Source: Prunella strophiata
Lineage: Eukaryota; Chordata; Aves; Passeriformes; Prunellidae
DNA length: 64,000 nt
Assembly: GCA_036583965.1 (NCBI GenBank)
Contig: JAZBQD010000014.1
Span: forward strand, 68,351,895-68,415,894
Reading direction: 5' to 3'
Both the position numbers and the translations under genes were made by a program. Within the stretch, counting starts at the first letter, position 1. Each line of letters opens with the position of its first letter. Positions 35,146 through 46,560 of this stretch are shown piece after piece. Below the pieces are notes generated by a model. It did not search any database and was not told the DNA's origin. It worked only from the letters and a program-made list of their open reading frames with translations.

Positions 35146-36520
35146 CTACAGAGAGGTCACAGCTGGGACTGTAACTCTGCCACAGTAACTAATAAAACCA
35201 GGTACAGATTAGTTACAGTGAGCTACATCCAACCTTACAGCACTTATAGTTAAATATCCTAATAAGAACCTTGTCAGGCAGGGTCTGGTAATGATTTAAA
35301 GTTACTTTACTTTCCCATCTCCTTCATTAAAATTAAAGGAACTTCAAGTTTGGGGCTGTCTTTATGCTGAGGCATTGCAGGTTTGTAACTCCAGCATATC
35401 CTTCACCTTCACACCTTTTTATTGATCAGGTAACTCCTTCCCCCTGAAGCTCTGGGGTCATTTCAGCTCCTGGGAATGCCCACTACAAGATGCACTAAAC
35501 CATATGGATCAGAAGTTTCTGCCTGTGACTTTGTCAGAGCCAAAAAAACCCTGCAAATGCATAATCATGCTCAGACATCTTTCTGCAGGAACAGCAGCAG
35601 CAAGCCACCAGCTGACCAGGGTGAGGATTACTGTGTTATGCCCAGACACAGTGAAGCTCAGGCAGAGTAAATCATGTTCCAGGGGAAGCAGCAGAGGTCA
35701 GCAGGGTCTGTGTGCTGCCCTGCACACCCCACAGCCCCATGTGGCAGCTCTCCATCCCCACTGCCTGTCTCCAGGAGGGTGGCTGTTCCCAGTTTTCCAA
35801 GTATCCTCACAGAGCCAGCCCATAACACTACTCCAACTGTTTGCTACCTCCCTCCCCATGCACTCACCCCCTCCCACCTCCTCTCTCACTTGCCAGTCTC
35901 GTTACCCACCCACTCACCCTTTCCCTTACTCACTCCTAACCCACCCATTTTCACGTTCCTCATTCATCTCCCTGTTCACATCCCATTCAGTCACACAACC
36001 TGAGCCTCAAACACCTCCAATACACTCAGGGAGAGGAACTTTGCCTCCCAAGACCCACCTGCCTGTGCCTCTCTCAACAGCATCCCCACACCCTGCATCC
36101 AGCTTCCTGGAGTTTGAGGGGAGGCACCTTCCTGCTCCATGCTCCCCATGTCCATGAGGCTCCATAAAATCAATCTCCACCCACATCACTGCTGCTCTTT
36201 CCTGCCATCCCTTCTGGAGGAGCCAAATGCTTTCTTTGGACAGAGTGAGGATGGATGGAATAAGGACTGGGCAGTGCTGCCTCCAGCAGGCACCCAACAC
36301 ACCCCCAACCCTGCCAAAACCCCATTCCTGGAGGCTTCCAATCCAACCCTCCCAACCTCTGGAAAGAAAAACAGAGGTAATGCTTCAGGAACGTGCAGAG
36401 GACTGGGGCAAAGGTGCTGGATCATGACCAGAGGGCAGCTCTGAAGGGACTGGCTCAAGCCAGCGTGGCCATGTGCCAGCTCACACCAACCACCCCGTCA
36501 TTCTCTCATGGAGTGACTGC

Positions 36521-36592
36521 AAAAAAAAAAAAAAAAAAAAGTCCATTTGTCCTTTTTATAGCCACTGAACCACTGAATTTTTTTTTTTTTTT
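36521..36592. repeat. A20 tract followed by T15 tract
   Basis: A20 (36521-36540) and T15 (36578-36592) are separated by 37 bases. On a single strand they could pair to form an A/T hairpin. No retroelement body is recognised around them. Confidence 0.85.
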
Positions 36593-37508
36593 AAGGAGGG
36601 GATACTGATCTAGCTCTCAGTGGTCACGACAAAGGAAAACTTTAGAGACAACCCTCCCTGGGCACCCGAAGCTTCTGGTAGTGAAGAGCAAGCCCTGAGG
36701 AAGAAACAACAAACAGGCAAACCCCAAATCCCACAGAAACAAGCAAAACTATAAAAAGAACAATAGTTATAAAGAACTTGAATGGAAAGCTGGGATGGGG
36801 GGTTGGGGAAGACTCCAGTAACGAGACTGCAACTTCCACTAATTCTGTCACTAATAGAAAACTAGTTTTTTTGGTTTCCCTGCAATGCCCTCTGCAGACT
36901 TGTCTGCACACATAGCTTCCTCACAGTTTAAATGCCACAATGGAGTTAAAAATCACTTAAATTTTATCTCCTCCCTACAAAAACATTTTCATTTCCAATT
37001 CAAATTGCCCTTTTCAGGTAATTTTCAACAAATTCTCAACTGACACCAGAACAGACCACTCTTATACTAAAATAAAATATGCATCTGAGAAATTATACTA
37101 TTAGCAGTTCCATTTAAAATCTATCTTCAATCAGGAGAATTTTCCCAAATCCTGAAAAACTGAACATGCAGCACTTAAGATAAGTGATACATTTAATATT
37201 CAAGAGCACATAATACTATTCCACTCATATTTACAGGCTGTTAACACCAGAGCGAATTACTGAAAGATGAGAACGTGGACTTGAAATAATATGAAATATT
37301 ATGAAATAGAAAAAGAAATGGAAAAATTTAGGGCACATATTAGGCAAAGAAAAATCTTGTCATCAAACTTTGTGGGAAAGATTCCAGAGGATCAAAGTAG
37401 AAGGCCCAGTTCTTAAAGTATCTCTAGCCATAAAGTGCAGGGGAAAAAAAAAAAACCAAACCCACAACCACCCAAAACCATGCAGCAGGAAACATGTACT
37501 GGCAAGAC

Positions 37509-37566
37509 GATGACCTGGATGATCTAATGCACCTTCCATCTCTAACATCTCTGATTCTGTAATTCC
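37509..37566 (+). mobile_element. CR1: Short decayed CR1 tail
   Basis: GACCTGGATGATCTAATGCA followed by CCTTCCATCTCTAACATCTC and TGATTCTGTAATTCC matches the pattern of a CR1 3' terminus on the plus strand, with several changes. About 58 bases remain. Confidence 0.55.
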
Positions 37567-37799
37567 ATAGGAGCTCTTAGCACAGGGCTGGCCAACTTCT
37601 GCAGCAACTCAGTCGACTGATTGGTGTGTGATAATCACAGTGCTCAATTAAAAGCTTGGAGCTGGGTGTTGTAGCTACTTCCCATCAAAGCCCTGCCAGT
37701 AGGGATGTGAGTGGCAGGGGCTTAGTAATGACAGGGTTGTGGGGAACTCTCCTAAACAGGCACAACAGAATTTATGTCATTAAAGAGACAATCATCATC

Positions 37800-38110
37800 T
37801 TCCTTGCAAAAAGCCTGGGGGTCAGCTTTTGACAGTGGATTTGATAACGCAGAGCTCAACTCTGTCAACATTTATGCATGCAAATAACTTCGCTCCTACG
37901 TGCGAGCGAGCCTTAGAGCGGCTGGATCTATATTATACAGCATTTTTAACTATTTAACTCTTGATTTGTGCACTGAGAAAATCTTCCCTCAGGGTAAAAT
38001 ACCAGCTTGTTTCTCAGATCATGTGCTCTGTTTGCTATTTTCAAGTTGTTAGGTAAGCACACACGCAGGAAGACGATGGCGCAGAAGAACGTACGGCGTG
38101 AGCACACCTC
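37800..38110. promoter_or_regulatory. Candidate conserved non-coding element with POU octamer
   Basis: A perfect octamer ATGCAAAT lies at 37878-37885 beside TTTATGCATG. It is followed by a CpG-bearing segment (CTCCTACGTGCGAGCGAGCC) and an AT-rich segment with TAACT repeats; a second CpG-bearing patch occurs at 38080-38102. No repeat sequence is present. The mix of retained CpGs and homeodomain-like words suggests an enhancer, but this is inference. Confidence 0.25.
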
Positions 38111-38581
38111 TGGTGTTTTAAAGGAAGCTGTGTGAGAAAAATGGATTATTGCAACAGCAGTAAGAATCAATCAGGAAAATTGAGAGAAAAATGCAGAAGA
38201 AGAGAAAAAACTCCAAAGCAGTAGTGTAGAAAGCAGAGGCATGCAGAATGATAATCCTTCCCAACTGTGCTGTGCCTGCTGGAAGCCAACTGCCTGAACT
38301 ATTGCTGCACCAATACCTCCTGCAGAAAGAAGAGTTCAGGGGTATTTTGCCTTTTTTTTTTTTTTTTCTTCCCTTGGCCAATGGAAATTCTATCCTGACT
38401 CTGATTACAACAGGATGTGATTTGTGGAATAACAGAAAAAGGGAAGTTTTTTGAAAAGTATGACCAGAAGAACAATTTGCGACGCTGTTAGGAAAAATGC
38501 CAGTTTGACAAATGCCGTGAGCCTATCAGGCTCTATAAAGTTTATTTCTATATATTTATATGTAACAGTAAGATTTAAGGT
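38111..38581. other. Unique sequence with T16 tract, no gene seen
   Basis: AT-rich unique DNA with T16 at 38352-38367. Open frames are short. Nothing else is recognised. Confidence 0.55.
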
Positions 38582-38817
38582 TCAGATTAGATATTGGGAA
38601 AAAATTCTTGGCTGTGGGGGTGGAGAAGCCCTGGCACAGGCTGCCCAGAGGAGCTGTGACTGCCCCATCCCTGGAAGTGTCCAAGGCCAGGTTGGATGGG
38701 GCTTGGAGCAATCTGGGGCTTGGAACAGTGCAAGGTGTCCCTGCCCATGGAAGGGTGGGTTGGAATTAGATATCTTTAAAGTTCCTCCCAATCCAAACTA
38801 CCCTTTGATTCTATGAT
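38582..38817 (+). mobile_element. CR1: CR1 LINE 3' fragment
   Basis: Plus-strand CR1: TTCAGATTAGATATTGGGAA, GGCACAGGCTGCCCAGAGGA, CTGGAAGTGTCCAAGGCCAG, GGTGTCCCTGCCCATGGAAG and ATTCTATGATCAATA at the end. About 236 bases, 5'-truncated, inactive. Confidence 0.92.
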
Positions 38818-40230
38818 CAATAACCACAAATTTCAGCAAGGGATGGACTCCTCTCTGGCACTACACAGTATTATCATAGGTACTTTCCTTTTTCTTAGGT
38901 ATTTCTGCTCTGAACAGATGCTGAAGTTAAATGCAGACACCTAAAATCCAGATGCCAAAGGAACACAGGAAAGAGTATTCAACATACTGCTTGTTTTGGA
39001 GAAAAAGGTTAAATTAGCTCTTCCTTGAGCTCCACTGTGATGAACAGACAGGGAAGGTGAGGTTTCCTGTACAGGCTGATGAACTTCATGCAGCTGTCAC
39101 TGTTAAGTGACAGTGTCACCTTCTCTTTGCTTCTGGCCATGAATTCCTCCCACCTCCCCATCAGCACCAGCAGCCCTGTAGTCATGTCATGGGATGGAAC
39201 AGCTCTAATTTCCCAAGAGAAAAGAAATTAAGAAGAAAAATCACTTTTTCAAAGCAGCTCAGCAAATTGAACTGCTCAGTTTGGATCACTCCAAGGCCAC
39301 TTGCTCATCAGGGATGGCCATGGAAGGAGCTGACCTCAAAACCACAAGTGAAACCTGCAGAGCAGGTATCCTCTGCTCACACTGAAACAGCAAGGGCAAA
39401 ACAACATCCAACAACCACTGCAGCCCAAAGCCATGTCCACAGAAGACAATACTGTCACTCTGAAAGAGTATCCCCACTGGTTAAGAGCTCACCTGGGAGG
39501 CTGGGCACTTCTCCCAGGGCTGGGCAGATCCCACCTCCTGCAAAGTCCCTGAACCAGCAGGCTTCAAGCAGAGCTTGGGCTGAGGCTGCTTTCTGCCCTC
39601 CCACTGGAGCTGGGCCAGCTCACAGAGGAATTCAAAACTCACAAAGCCATAAAGAGAAAGCCCTGGAGGGCAAGTATGACTCCATGAGAAAGAGACTCCC
39701 AGGAGTAGGGGCAGAGCCCTCTATTCTGGTCCCTTCTCCAGGAATTGCTCATGCCTACTGCACGGCAGATTAGATAAAATGTATACATAGCTCCCTTTAT
39801 ACTAAAGCTTCAAAAATACATCCTATGAGCTATGTAAACACTTCTAAGAGCCAGTGAGAGCTCTGCCCTAACAGGAGAACAGCATATTCCTACCTGTATT
39901 CTTGGAAATATTTTTATACTTGGTGGATAAAAGTAAATCAAAGAGCGAAGCTGAGATCTTCCCAGGTATGACTCACTTCTGCCAACCCCATGTTTTGGCA
40001 ATAAAATGGCATGTACACTCTCACCTGAGCCTGTAGTAACAGGTCATGTGGGGAGTTTCTGTAGCCACTTGGGTTCTTAAAGGTACAATTCAGGAGCCCA
40101 AACTTTGGTGAGAAGTGAAAACTGCCTGTTAGTGTCCATTTGCTGCACCAGGGAATACCTGCAGTCCCAGGAGGACACGACAGCACTGCCTAGAGGTGTC
40201 CCAGTTTGGCAGCAAAAATAAATCCAATTC
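38818..40230. other. Unique sequence with a long open frame, no firm gene
   Basis: Includes a 194-codon plus-strand open frame (39189-39773) that is rich in Ser, Gln, Lys and Pro and lacks a recognisable domain. The interval 39493-39537 on the minus strand has an acceptor-like TTTGCAG and a donor CCCAG|GTGAGC with 45 open bases between, but several other AGs nearby make it weak. No repeat family is recognised. Confidence 0.5.
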
Positions 40231-40388
40231 TGGATGCCCCATCCCTGGAAATGTTCCAGGGCACAGTGGACAGGGCTTGGAGCAACCTGGTCCAGTGGAA
40301 AGTGCCCCTGCCTCTTCATGGCAGGGTGATGGAATTGGATGTTCTTTAGGGTCCTTTCCCACCCAAACCATTCAGTGATTTTATGATG
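40231..40388 (+). mobile_element. CR1: CR1 LINE 3' terminal fragment
   Basis: Plus-strand CR1: TGGATGCCCCATCCCTGGAA, GGACAGGGCTTGGAGCAACC, GGGTCCTTTCCCACCCAAAC and a terminal CAGTGATTTTATGATG. About 158 bases, inactive. Confidence 0.9.
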
Positions 40389-43300
40389 TGAGAAGGAAGC
40401 AAGGGGATGAGACACCAAAGATCATCACACACAACTTCTACCCTGAAAATGCACTGATAAAAGAGGCCTCCATTCATATTTTATGCTGTTAGAAAACATG
40501 TATTTTTATTTGCCTCAACTACCTCTTCTTTTTTAGATGTTGGTGTTACCATTCCAGCAGAGTGAGAGAAGAGGAAGACTCCTCACTCCTCTTATCCAGG
40601 TCCAATTTTGAGCTCACCATTTCCTATGCAAACTTTAGCTGCAAACTCTGAATAGCTACGGGCCATAAAAAAGCCTTGAAAATTTACAAAACAAACAACA
40701 GCCTGTGAACTTCCACATGGGAATCCCTCAGATATCAGTACAAATCAACACTATCAAAACACTACCCAGACCTATAACATCCAGCACTTGGTACAAGACA
40801 TCACACCACACACCTGTGCATCCAGTTTTGGACTGTTAAATGTTTTCCTTACACACAATTTATGGTCTGTGTTTCTGTGGCTACTATTTATGACAAAGGC
40901 AGTTTTCTTGGTTAATTTTTGTTAGTTTGCCAGTTTTTTGTTTTTTTTTTAATCCAGAATTTCATGAACTACTGCAATGAACAATACTCTGCTTCAGACA
41001 CAGAGTTCTGTTCCGCCTGCCTCCATGTGCAGCCTTTTATTTTGGCTCAAGATAACAACCAAAGGCATGGAAAAACATCACCTTTGCAACATATAGTTTA
41101 GATTCATTCAGTAATATTAGGTGCCATTTTCAAAGCTGCCACTAAAAGGAAATACTGCACGCATGACCAACTCAGCATATTCTATGACCCTATGTAAAAA
41201 AAAAAATCAGGTTTCAAAATACGTTTTATTCAATTTTTTGGGTGCAAACCATCCCTGTGCACTGCATCAATGGTAAAAGCCAGCTTCCCAAAACAGGTAA
41301 TTTTCAAGAGCAGCACTTTCCCTGTCCCACAGGTGGGTATACAGCAGTGAACTGAAGATCTAAGACTCCTTCTCCTCAAAAAAGGCCTGCTTGGATTTTT
41401 CAGTAAATGGAACTGCTCCACTGTGATCCTGAGGAAATCTGATCTGCTGCTTCAATACAGGTTTAACAGTTAACAATTTAGCAGCAATAAAAATCTGCAA
41501 CTTCCTTTCTTTTCATCTGAAGTGATAAGAAAACAATGATTTTTTTTTTTTCTTTTGAAAAAAAAAAAAAAAATCCCTCATGAGAACATTCTGATAAGGT
41601 TACGGTTAAATAAATTATTTTCAGGAGATACGCAGTTAATTTACAGAAATACTTGGCAAAAAATCTATCTTTGAATATCTAATTCATATAACGTTCCCCT
41701 TTATTTGTTTAATTCAAGTAAAATATTTTCCTCCACCCTTTCCTTTTCATAGGCTTTTCACACCCACATAACAACCAAGTGACTCTTCCCTGACCCGGCC
41801 TCCCACGCCTTTTGGTACAACTGCTCCCCTCTCTTGAGCTCTTCTCCCAAGATCCAAAGGAAGCACTTAAGGAAGGGAAAGGAAACCCAGTACAATGCTG
41901 GACCTTCCTTTTTCTTTTTTTTTTTTTCATTAAACCACAGGGTTTATTTGCTGCTTCCACAGGGATGTGTGGTGCATGGAGAGCCTCCTCCGCAGCTGTT
42001 TTTAGGAAAAAAGGGAAAAAATATCCCTGAGTGCTCTCTGTAAGTGCCAACACAAGTGGGTTTGGGATGGCCAGGTGTCCTGGTGTCACCATCCAGGGAA
42101 ATAACAGCAGCAGTGGATCCCTGCCTTCATGGAGAACCTGCAATTCCTACAGGTGTTGTTTGGAGAAGACATGTCACAGAGCAAGACCAAGTCAATAATC
42201 ACTATTCTGCTTTTCCCATTTTCTCATCATCTCAACATTCCCAACGATGCTCTGGAAATCCAACAGCATCCCATATCAGCATCCTCTCTAAATGGAAAAG
42301 CACAGTCTTAATGCTGGTAAAGCACCAAAGGGAAGTTAAATATCACTGCCCTCATTTCATCAACAACTAAAAATAAACTACTTGCCCAAGAAGCTCCCCC
42401 CTCCAAAGAATTCTTCCCAAATACAGTGACAGAGTCAACAGCAGATTCAAGGAGCACAACTTCCAGACCCAGCTCTGTCAGCCAACTGTGATTCCTTCCA
42501 GCCAATAGTATGTTAATGATTTGGGGTTTTTTTTTTGAGAAACCACTAATTGATATCTTTTTTTTCCTTGGCATTTTACAGAGCCACTTAAAAATAACAT
42601 CGTTTCTATTCTAGGCATATTTTAGGGAAAGTATCATTAGATTTAATTCCAGGGATGAACATCTGATTTTCATGTGAAATTCTAGAAGACCAGAGCCTTG
42701 TTCATTCAGTGTAACAGGGAAATTACAGCTTAGCCATGACTCTGGGATGATGTGGCCCATCCCCTTTGCTCAGCACCAATATCAGCAGAGGTTTGTAGGT
42801 GAAAGGTGGGAGGGAAAAGCAGTTTCAAACTGTTACTGTCATCCTGATCAAGAAAGTTTTCCCCTCATTCACAGACTCCTAACCTGTGGCAGGGCAGCCA
42901 GTGCTTTCTGCAAAAGCTCCACAGGAAAAAAAAAAATGAAAGCACCTCTTTAAAGAGCTGCTGAAGGGCTTTCTCTCAATCCCATTTAGCAAGATACCAT
43001 CTCAGCACTGAAAATAAGCACATAAACTTACCAAAGCAATATCAGGAGAAGCATCAGAAATAAAGTTCAGGTGTTACTCAGCCGTCAGCACCTCAGCTCC
43101 TCCCTGGCACCAAGCAAATCCCCCAGCAGCAGGTACCAGAACTGCCTCTCCTCTGCTGCTGCTCACACCCGAACGCTCACAGCCGGGCTCTGAATCTGCC
43201 ACCAACAAAAGAAACCACAGGAAGACTGCTTCCCTAATGCTTCAGAACTGAGTCAGTGGGTCAACAATTCCTTCGGTTTAGGAGCCAGACCAATTCCCTT

Positions 43301-43502
43301 AAACACCCCTTCTTGTCTTTTTTTTTTTTTTGTTTTCTTTCTGATGGAGAAGCCAACTGTCTCCTGCCAGTGGCAGCCCATCTGCTTCCAGAACAGAACC
43401 AAACCACTCCAAACCACCACCTCGTTTTGGCACAGGCATCCGTCCTGACGCAACTCCATTTTGTCTCCCACGTCTGGGAAAAGCCATGAGAAAAATACTT
43501 AC
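40389..43502. other. AT-rich unique sequence with T/A tracts, no gene seen
   Basis: A T12 run (41540-41551) is separated by only six bases from an A16 run (41558-41573), giving a T/A inverted tract. Further T runs lie near 41919 and at 43318-43331 (T14). Open frames are short and in no case resemble a known domain. No CR1 copy is seen. Confidence 0.55.
41540..41573. repeat. T12/A16 inverted homopolymer pair
   Basis: T12, then CTTTTG, then A16. The two runs are self-complementary and close enough to extrude a small A/T cruciform, or they may result from slippage around an original short inverted repeat. Confidence 0.85.
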
Positions 43503-43581
43503 AATTGAAAAGGCAGCAGGGAAAACTGCTCCGCGTGCACCTTGCGCGCCGGCTCGCAGCCCACGCTCCCATCTCCCGTGC
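43503..43581 (-). CDS. Candidate coding exon (minus strand), unidentified
   Basis: On the minus strand, the acceptor GGTGCCACCCCACCCCAG is followed by 79 bases and a perfect GTAAGT donor. The block is CpG-rich (around GCGAGCCGGCGCGC) in a CpG-poor setting. All three frames are open; one uses GC-ending codons and includes CEPARKVHAEQFSLLPF. It could also be a 5' untranslated exon. The phase left by the 61805-61898 candidate (one base) matches that same frame here (two bases), which is a one-in-three coincidence if unrelated. I do not recognise the protein. Confidence 0.25.
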
Positions 43582-44179
43582 CTGGGGTGGGGTGGCACAA
43601 AGGAGAGCCCTTCATGGGACACCACACCTGTCCCCTGGCGTGCCTGGCTCCGTGCAGGCACAGAATATCCCGGGTGTGCATTTCAGGAGCAGTGCCTGAA
43701 CAAAGAGAAAGCTCCGGAGCTGCTATCCCTCTTCCCCATCCATGACTCAAAACCGTCTGGTTGGAAATTGGTTTCGTAATAACCCTTTAGTACCACCTAC
43801 TCACATCACAGAGTGATTCTTGCAGCAAATGCACAGGAAATCACCAATGAGTGCCAATGGAGCTACTATTCCAAGAACCAGCTCTTTCGGTTATTCCTTC
43901 ATCACTTGGAAACCGAGATGCTTTTACTTTCCCTATTGCACAGGGTGTAGGGTTTTTTTTTAAGATGAGCCTTTAACTACGATCCTGTAAAATATTTTGT
44001 TGATGTTTCACCAGCTGAAAACTTGCCCACTGTATTTAAAAAAAAAAAAAAAAAAGAGAGAGAGAAAGAATTTCACAATCGTCATTCCAGAAAATACAGT
44101 AATTCCTTTCTGGAAATAACTCACTGGACAAATCAAGCGGGGAGAATTAATTTTTGGAGACAGTCTGCATCCTGCAGAG
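43582..44179. other. Unique sequence with A18/GA tract
   Basis: Moderately GC-rich at the left, AT-rich at the right, with A18 (44038-44055) running into a short (GA)n. No gene beyond the adjoining exon-like block is seen. Confidence 0.5.
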
Positions 44180-46560
44180 CACACAAAGGCAGTGTCTTCA
44201 GCCACGTGCCTTTGTGACCACCAAGAGCAGACCCCTGACTCACCCAACCACGAGATGAGTCGCTATGAATGAGTTTCCTCTTCTTCCACGCTCCCCAGGG
44301 GTGCTCTGTGCCACTGGCATATCCTGAGCCTAATCCCGACTTTGATGGAAATTCCAAAACTCATCTGGGAAGGCTGTGGCCACCAGCTAACGACGTGGCC
44401 ATCTGCTCCCTCCTGCTTTGAGTCACCTGTCAGCAATACAAAAGGAAATTACTCAGCAGCGAGCACGTGGAAGCCTCTGCTACAGCCTCTGGCGTACCCC
44501 TTACGGGAATGCAACATTCTGGAGCACTGGGATCACTCTGAAAGGAAAGTGTTACGTCCTGTAGCACTCCCATTCCAAAAAAAGTGACATTTGGTTTAAA
44601 ATAAGGATAAAAATGAATGCCAGGAGTGCAGGGAGAGCGCGGTTCAGCTGGGTTCTCAGTGCCAGCATCACTGAGGCTGCCATGGAAGGGGGGACAAAAA
44701 TAAAAGAAGACATTTCACAAACACGAGACCTTCACTGTGCGTGACAAGAAAAATAATTAAAACAACTGAGAGAACTAATCTGTGGCTGCTTAGGAAGTTA
44801 ACTCTTCGAAGGAAGTGATTAAAAGAACAAAAGCAAAGTGTTATGTTTATCAAACAAGTGAACTTAACCCATGGAGAGGGCTTACTCCTGTGAGTAAAGG
44901 TGGAGTATCGTTCACAGCCCTCCCTGCAGGCATCAGTTCACACTGGGCTGGGATCTTAGTGAATATTAATTAATTATTATTTCAAAGAAATAAGTCTTAT
45001 TAGAAATACGAAGCACAGCTTTGCCAAAAGACCAAATACTAGCAGAAAGGCAGCCACAATGTCCCGTGCCTCTTTACAAAATCCCCTTGATCTAATGCCT
45101 ATTCAGGACAAAATTCACAAGTATTTTCCTGAGAAGACCTGATTAACCACTTACAACATTCACAAATTCAGTCCCAGCAACAGACATTTTTTGTTTCATC
45201 ACACATTACACAGCACACCAATTCAGCCCTGTGAAACAAGGCTCCCAACTTCTCCCCAAAAAAAAGCAACCGACAAATACGAGCCAGCTACTACAAATGC
45301 TGCTTTGAATCTCCAGGAATTTCACAAAAATTAATTAATACTAAAGATCTAATTGTCTAACCTGCTTCTGCATGCAGAAAGAGCCAGACCTGGTGCCTCT
45401 ACAAGGGGGGGAGGGAAGCGTTTCTTGTTCCTGTTTCGTACTTGACTTTTTTCCTGCGCAGGAGATGATCTAATTATCCAACGTGTCAGTATATTGCTTC
45501 ACCCTTCCTCGTGTGTCTCTTTACATTAACATATTTTAACAATTCAGCTCATTAGGAAGGAGGCGAGGAACAAAATGGCAAATTATCCTTAAAAATCAAT
45601 CACAAAGGCAGAAGTCTTCCCATGTTTTGTCCTGTACCTCTCCAAAACTCTACCGGAGCACACAACCAACGATGCTGAACGTAAACAGGTCACAAATCTC
45701 CCCAAATCTCACATCCTCACACTGCTCAGATGGAAGTGTACCTGTTGAAGACAGGAGCCTGATGGGTGAGCTGTGCAAGGGAGTAATTTTGGGTCCTGCC
45801 CAATTAGAAGGGAAAGAAACTCCCAAATGCCAGCCCCTTATTGTTCCCAACCGTGCTGATGCTCAGCTGCAGGCACTGTGGCTTCGAGGGGGCTGGTGGA
45901 TCTCATGTATAATAATTGAGGATGGGTGATGAAAGCGAGCCATCAAACCACATAAGGCTGCTACCCATTGCCTTGAAATGGATCTGAAAAACCCTGAAAT
46001 CCAAATATAACATGGACAGCACCGACATTTGCATATGCAGGATGCCAGCCGAAGTTTCCGAGCCTTTTCATCAAATGCCTTTTTTTTACAGCCATTCAAC
46101 ACCCAGCTCCGCCAGCAGACACAGATTTGAGAGATGATCTTGTGTTTTAAACCTTCCCCCAAATTCCTACAACAGGTTTAGCCTGAGCAGAGTCCCCATG
46201 GCACACAGTAAAACCACGGGATCTCGGGAAACGTTTCTTCAGCAAGTTTTGTGTATAACAGCAGTGCCTATATATAAATGTGTTTACGGCTATTCCCAAA
46301 GAAGAGCCTGTTCTGAGGCAGCTCCTTTATTGTGATCGAACACGCTGGATTCATTCCCAGTTTTAAGCCTTATATAAGGCCTTCAAGGAAACAGAAACTT
46401 ATTCTGTACAAAATCATGCCAGTATAGTAGTAGGTGCAACGGAATTATTCTGTTACACATTAAGTTTTACTAATAAAAGACCTGCACTGCCGTCATAAAG
46501 TCAAATGCTGCTTCCCACTAGTACAAACAAATATTTCCTGCCAGGTACGTCCACTCTGAC
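44180..46560. promoter_or_regulatory. Extended candidate conserved non-coding region
   Basis: About 2.4 kb without recognised repeats. It has frequent CpGs within AT-rich sequence and many TAAT words (for example ATTAATTAATTATTA near 44965). A 12-bp palindrome TCCTGCGCAGGA is at 45452-45463, a perfect MEF2 consensus CTATATATAA at 46268-46277, and a 14-bp palindrome GCCTTATATAAGGC at 46367-46380. The texture is that of developmental enhancers, but this is unsupported without alignment. Confidence 0.22.

Larger units (their letters stand above)
34894..37508. other. Unique sequence with pyrimidine-rich low-complexity part and A/T tracts
   Basis: About 35820-36000 is a C/T/A-rich low-complexity block with repeated CACTCACCC/CCCACCCA-like words. 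It creates a 217-codon open frame (35504-36157) rich in Pro, Ser, Thr and His that I attribute to composition. An A20 tract lies at 36521-36540 and a T15 tract at 36578-36592. A small exon-like block at 35119-35145 is listed separately. Confidence 0.5.

Noticed and set aside
35504..36157. 217-codon open frame on the plus strand
   Set aside because: Lies over pyrimidine-rich low-complexity DNA with repeated CCCACTCACC-like words; the Pro/Ser/His-rich translation follows from composition.
39493..39537. 45-base exon-like block on the minus strand
   Set aside because: Several competing AGs in GC-rich sequence make the acceptor arbitrary.
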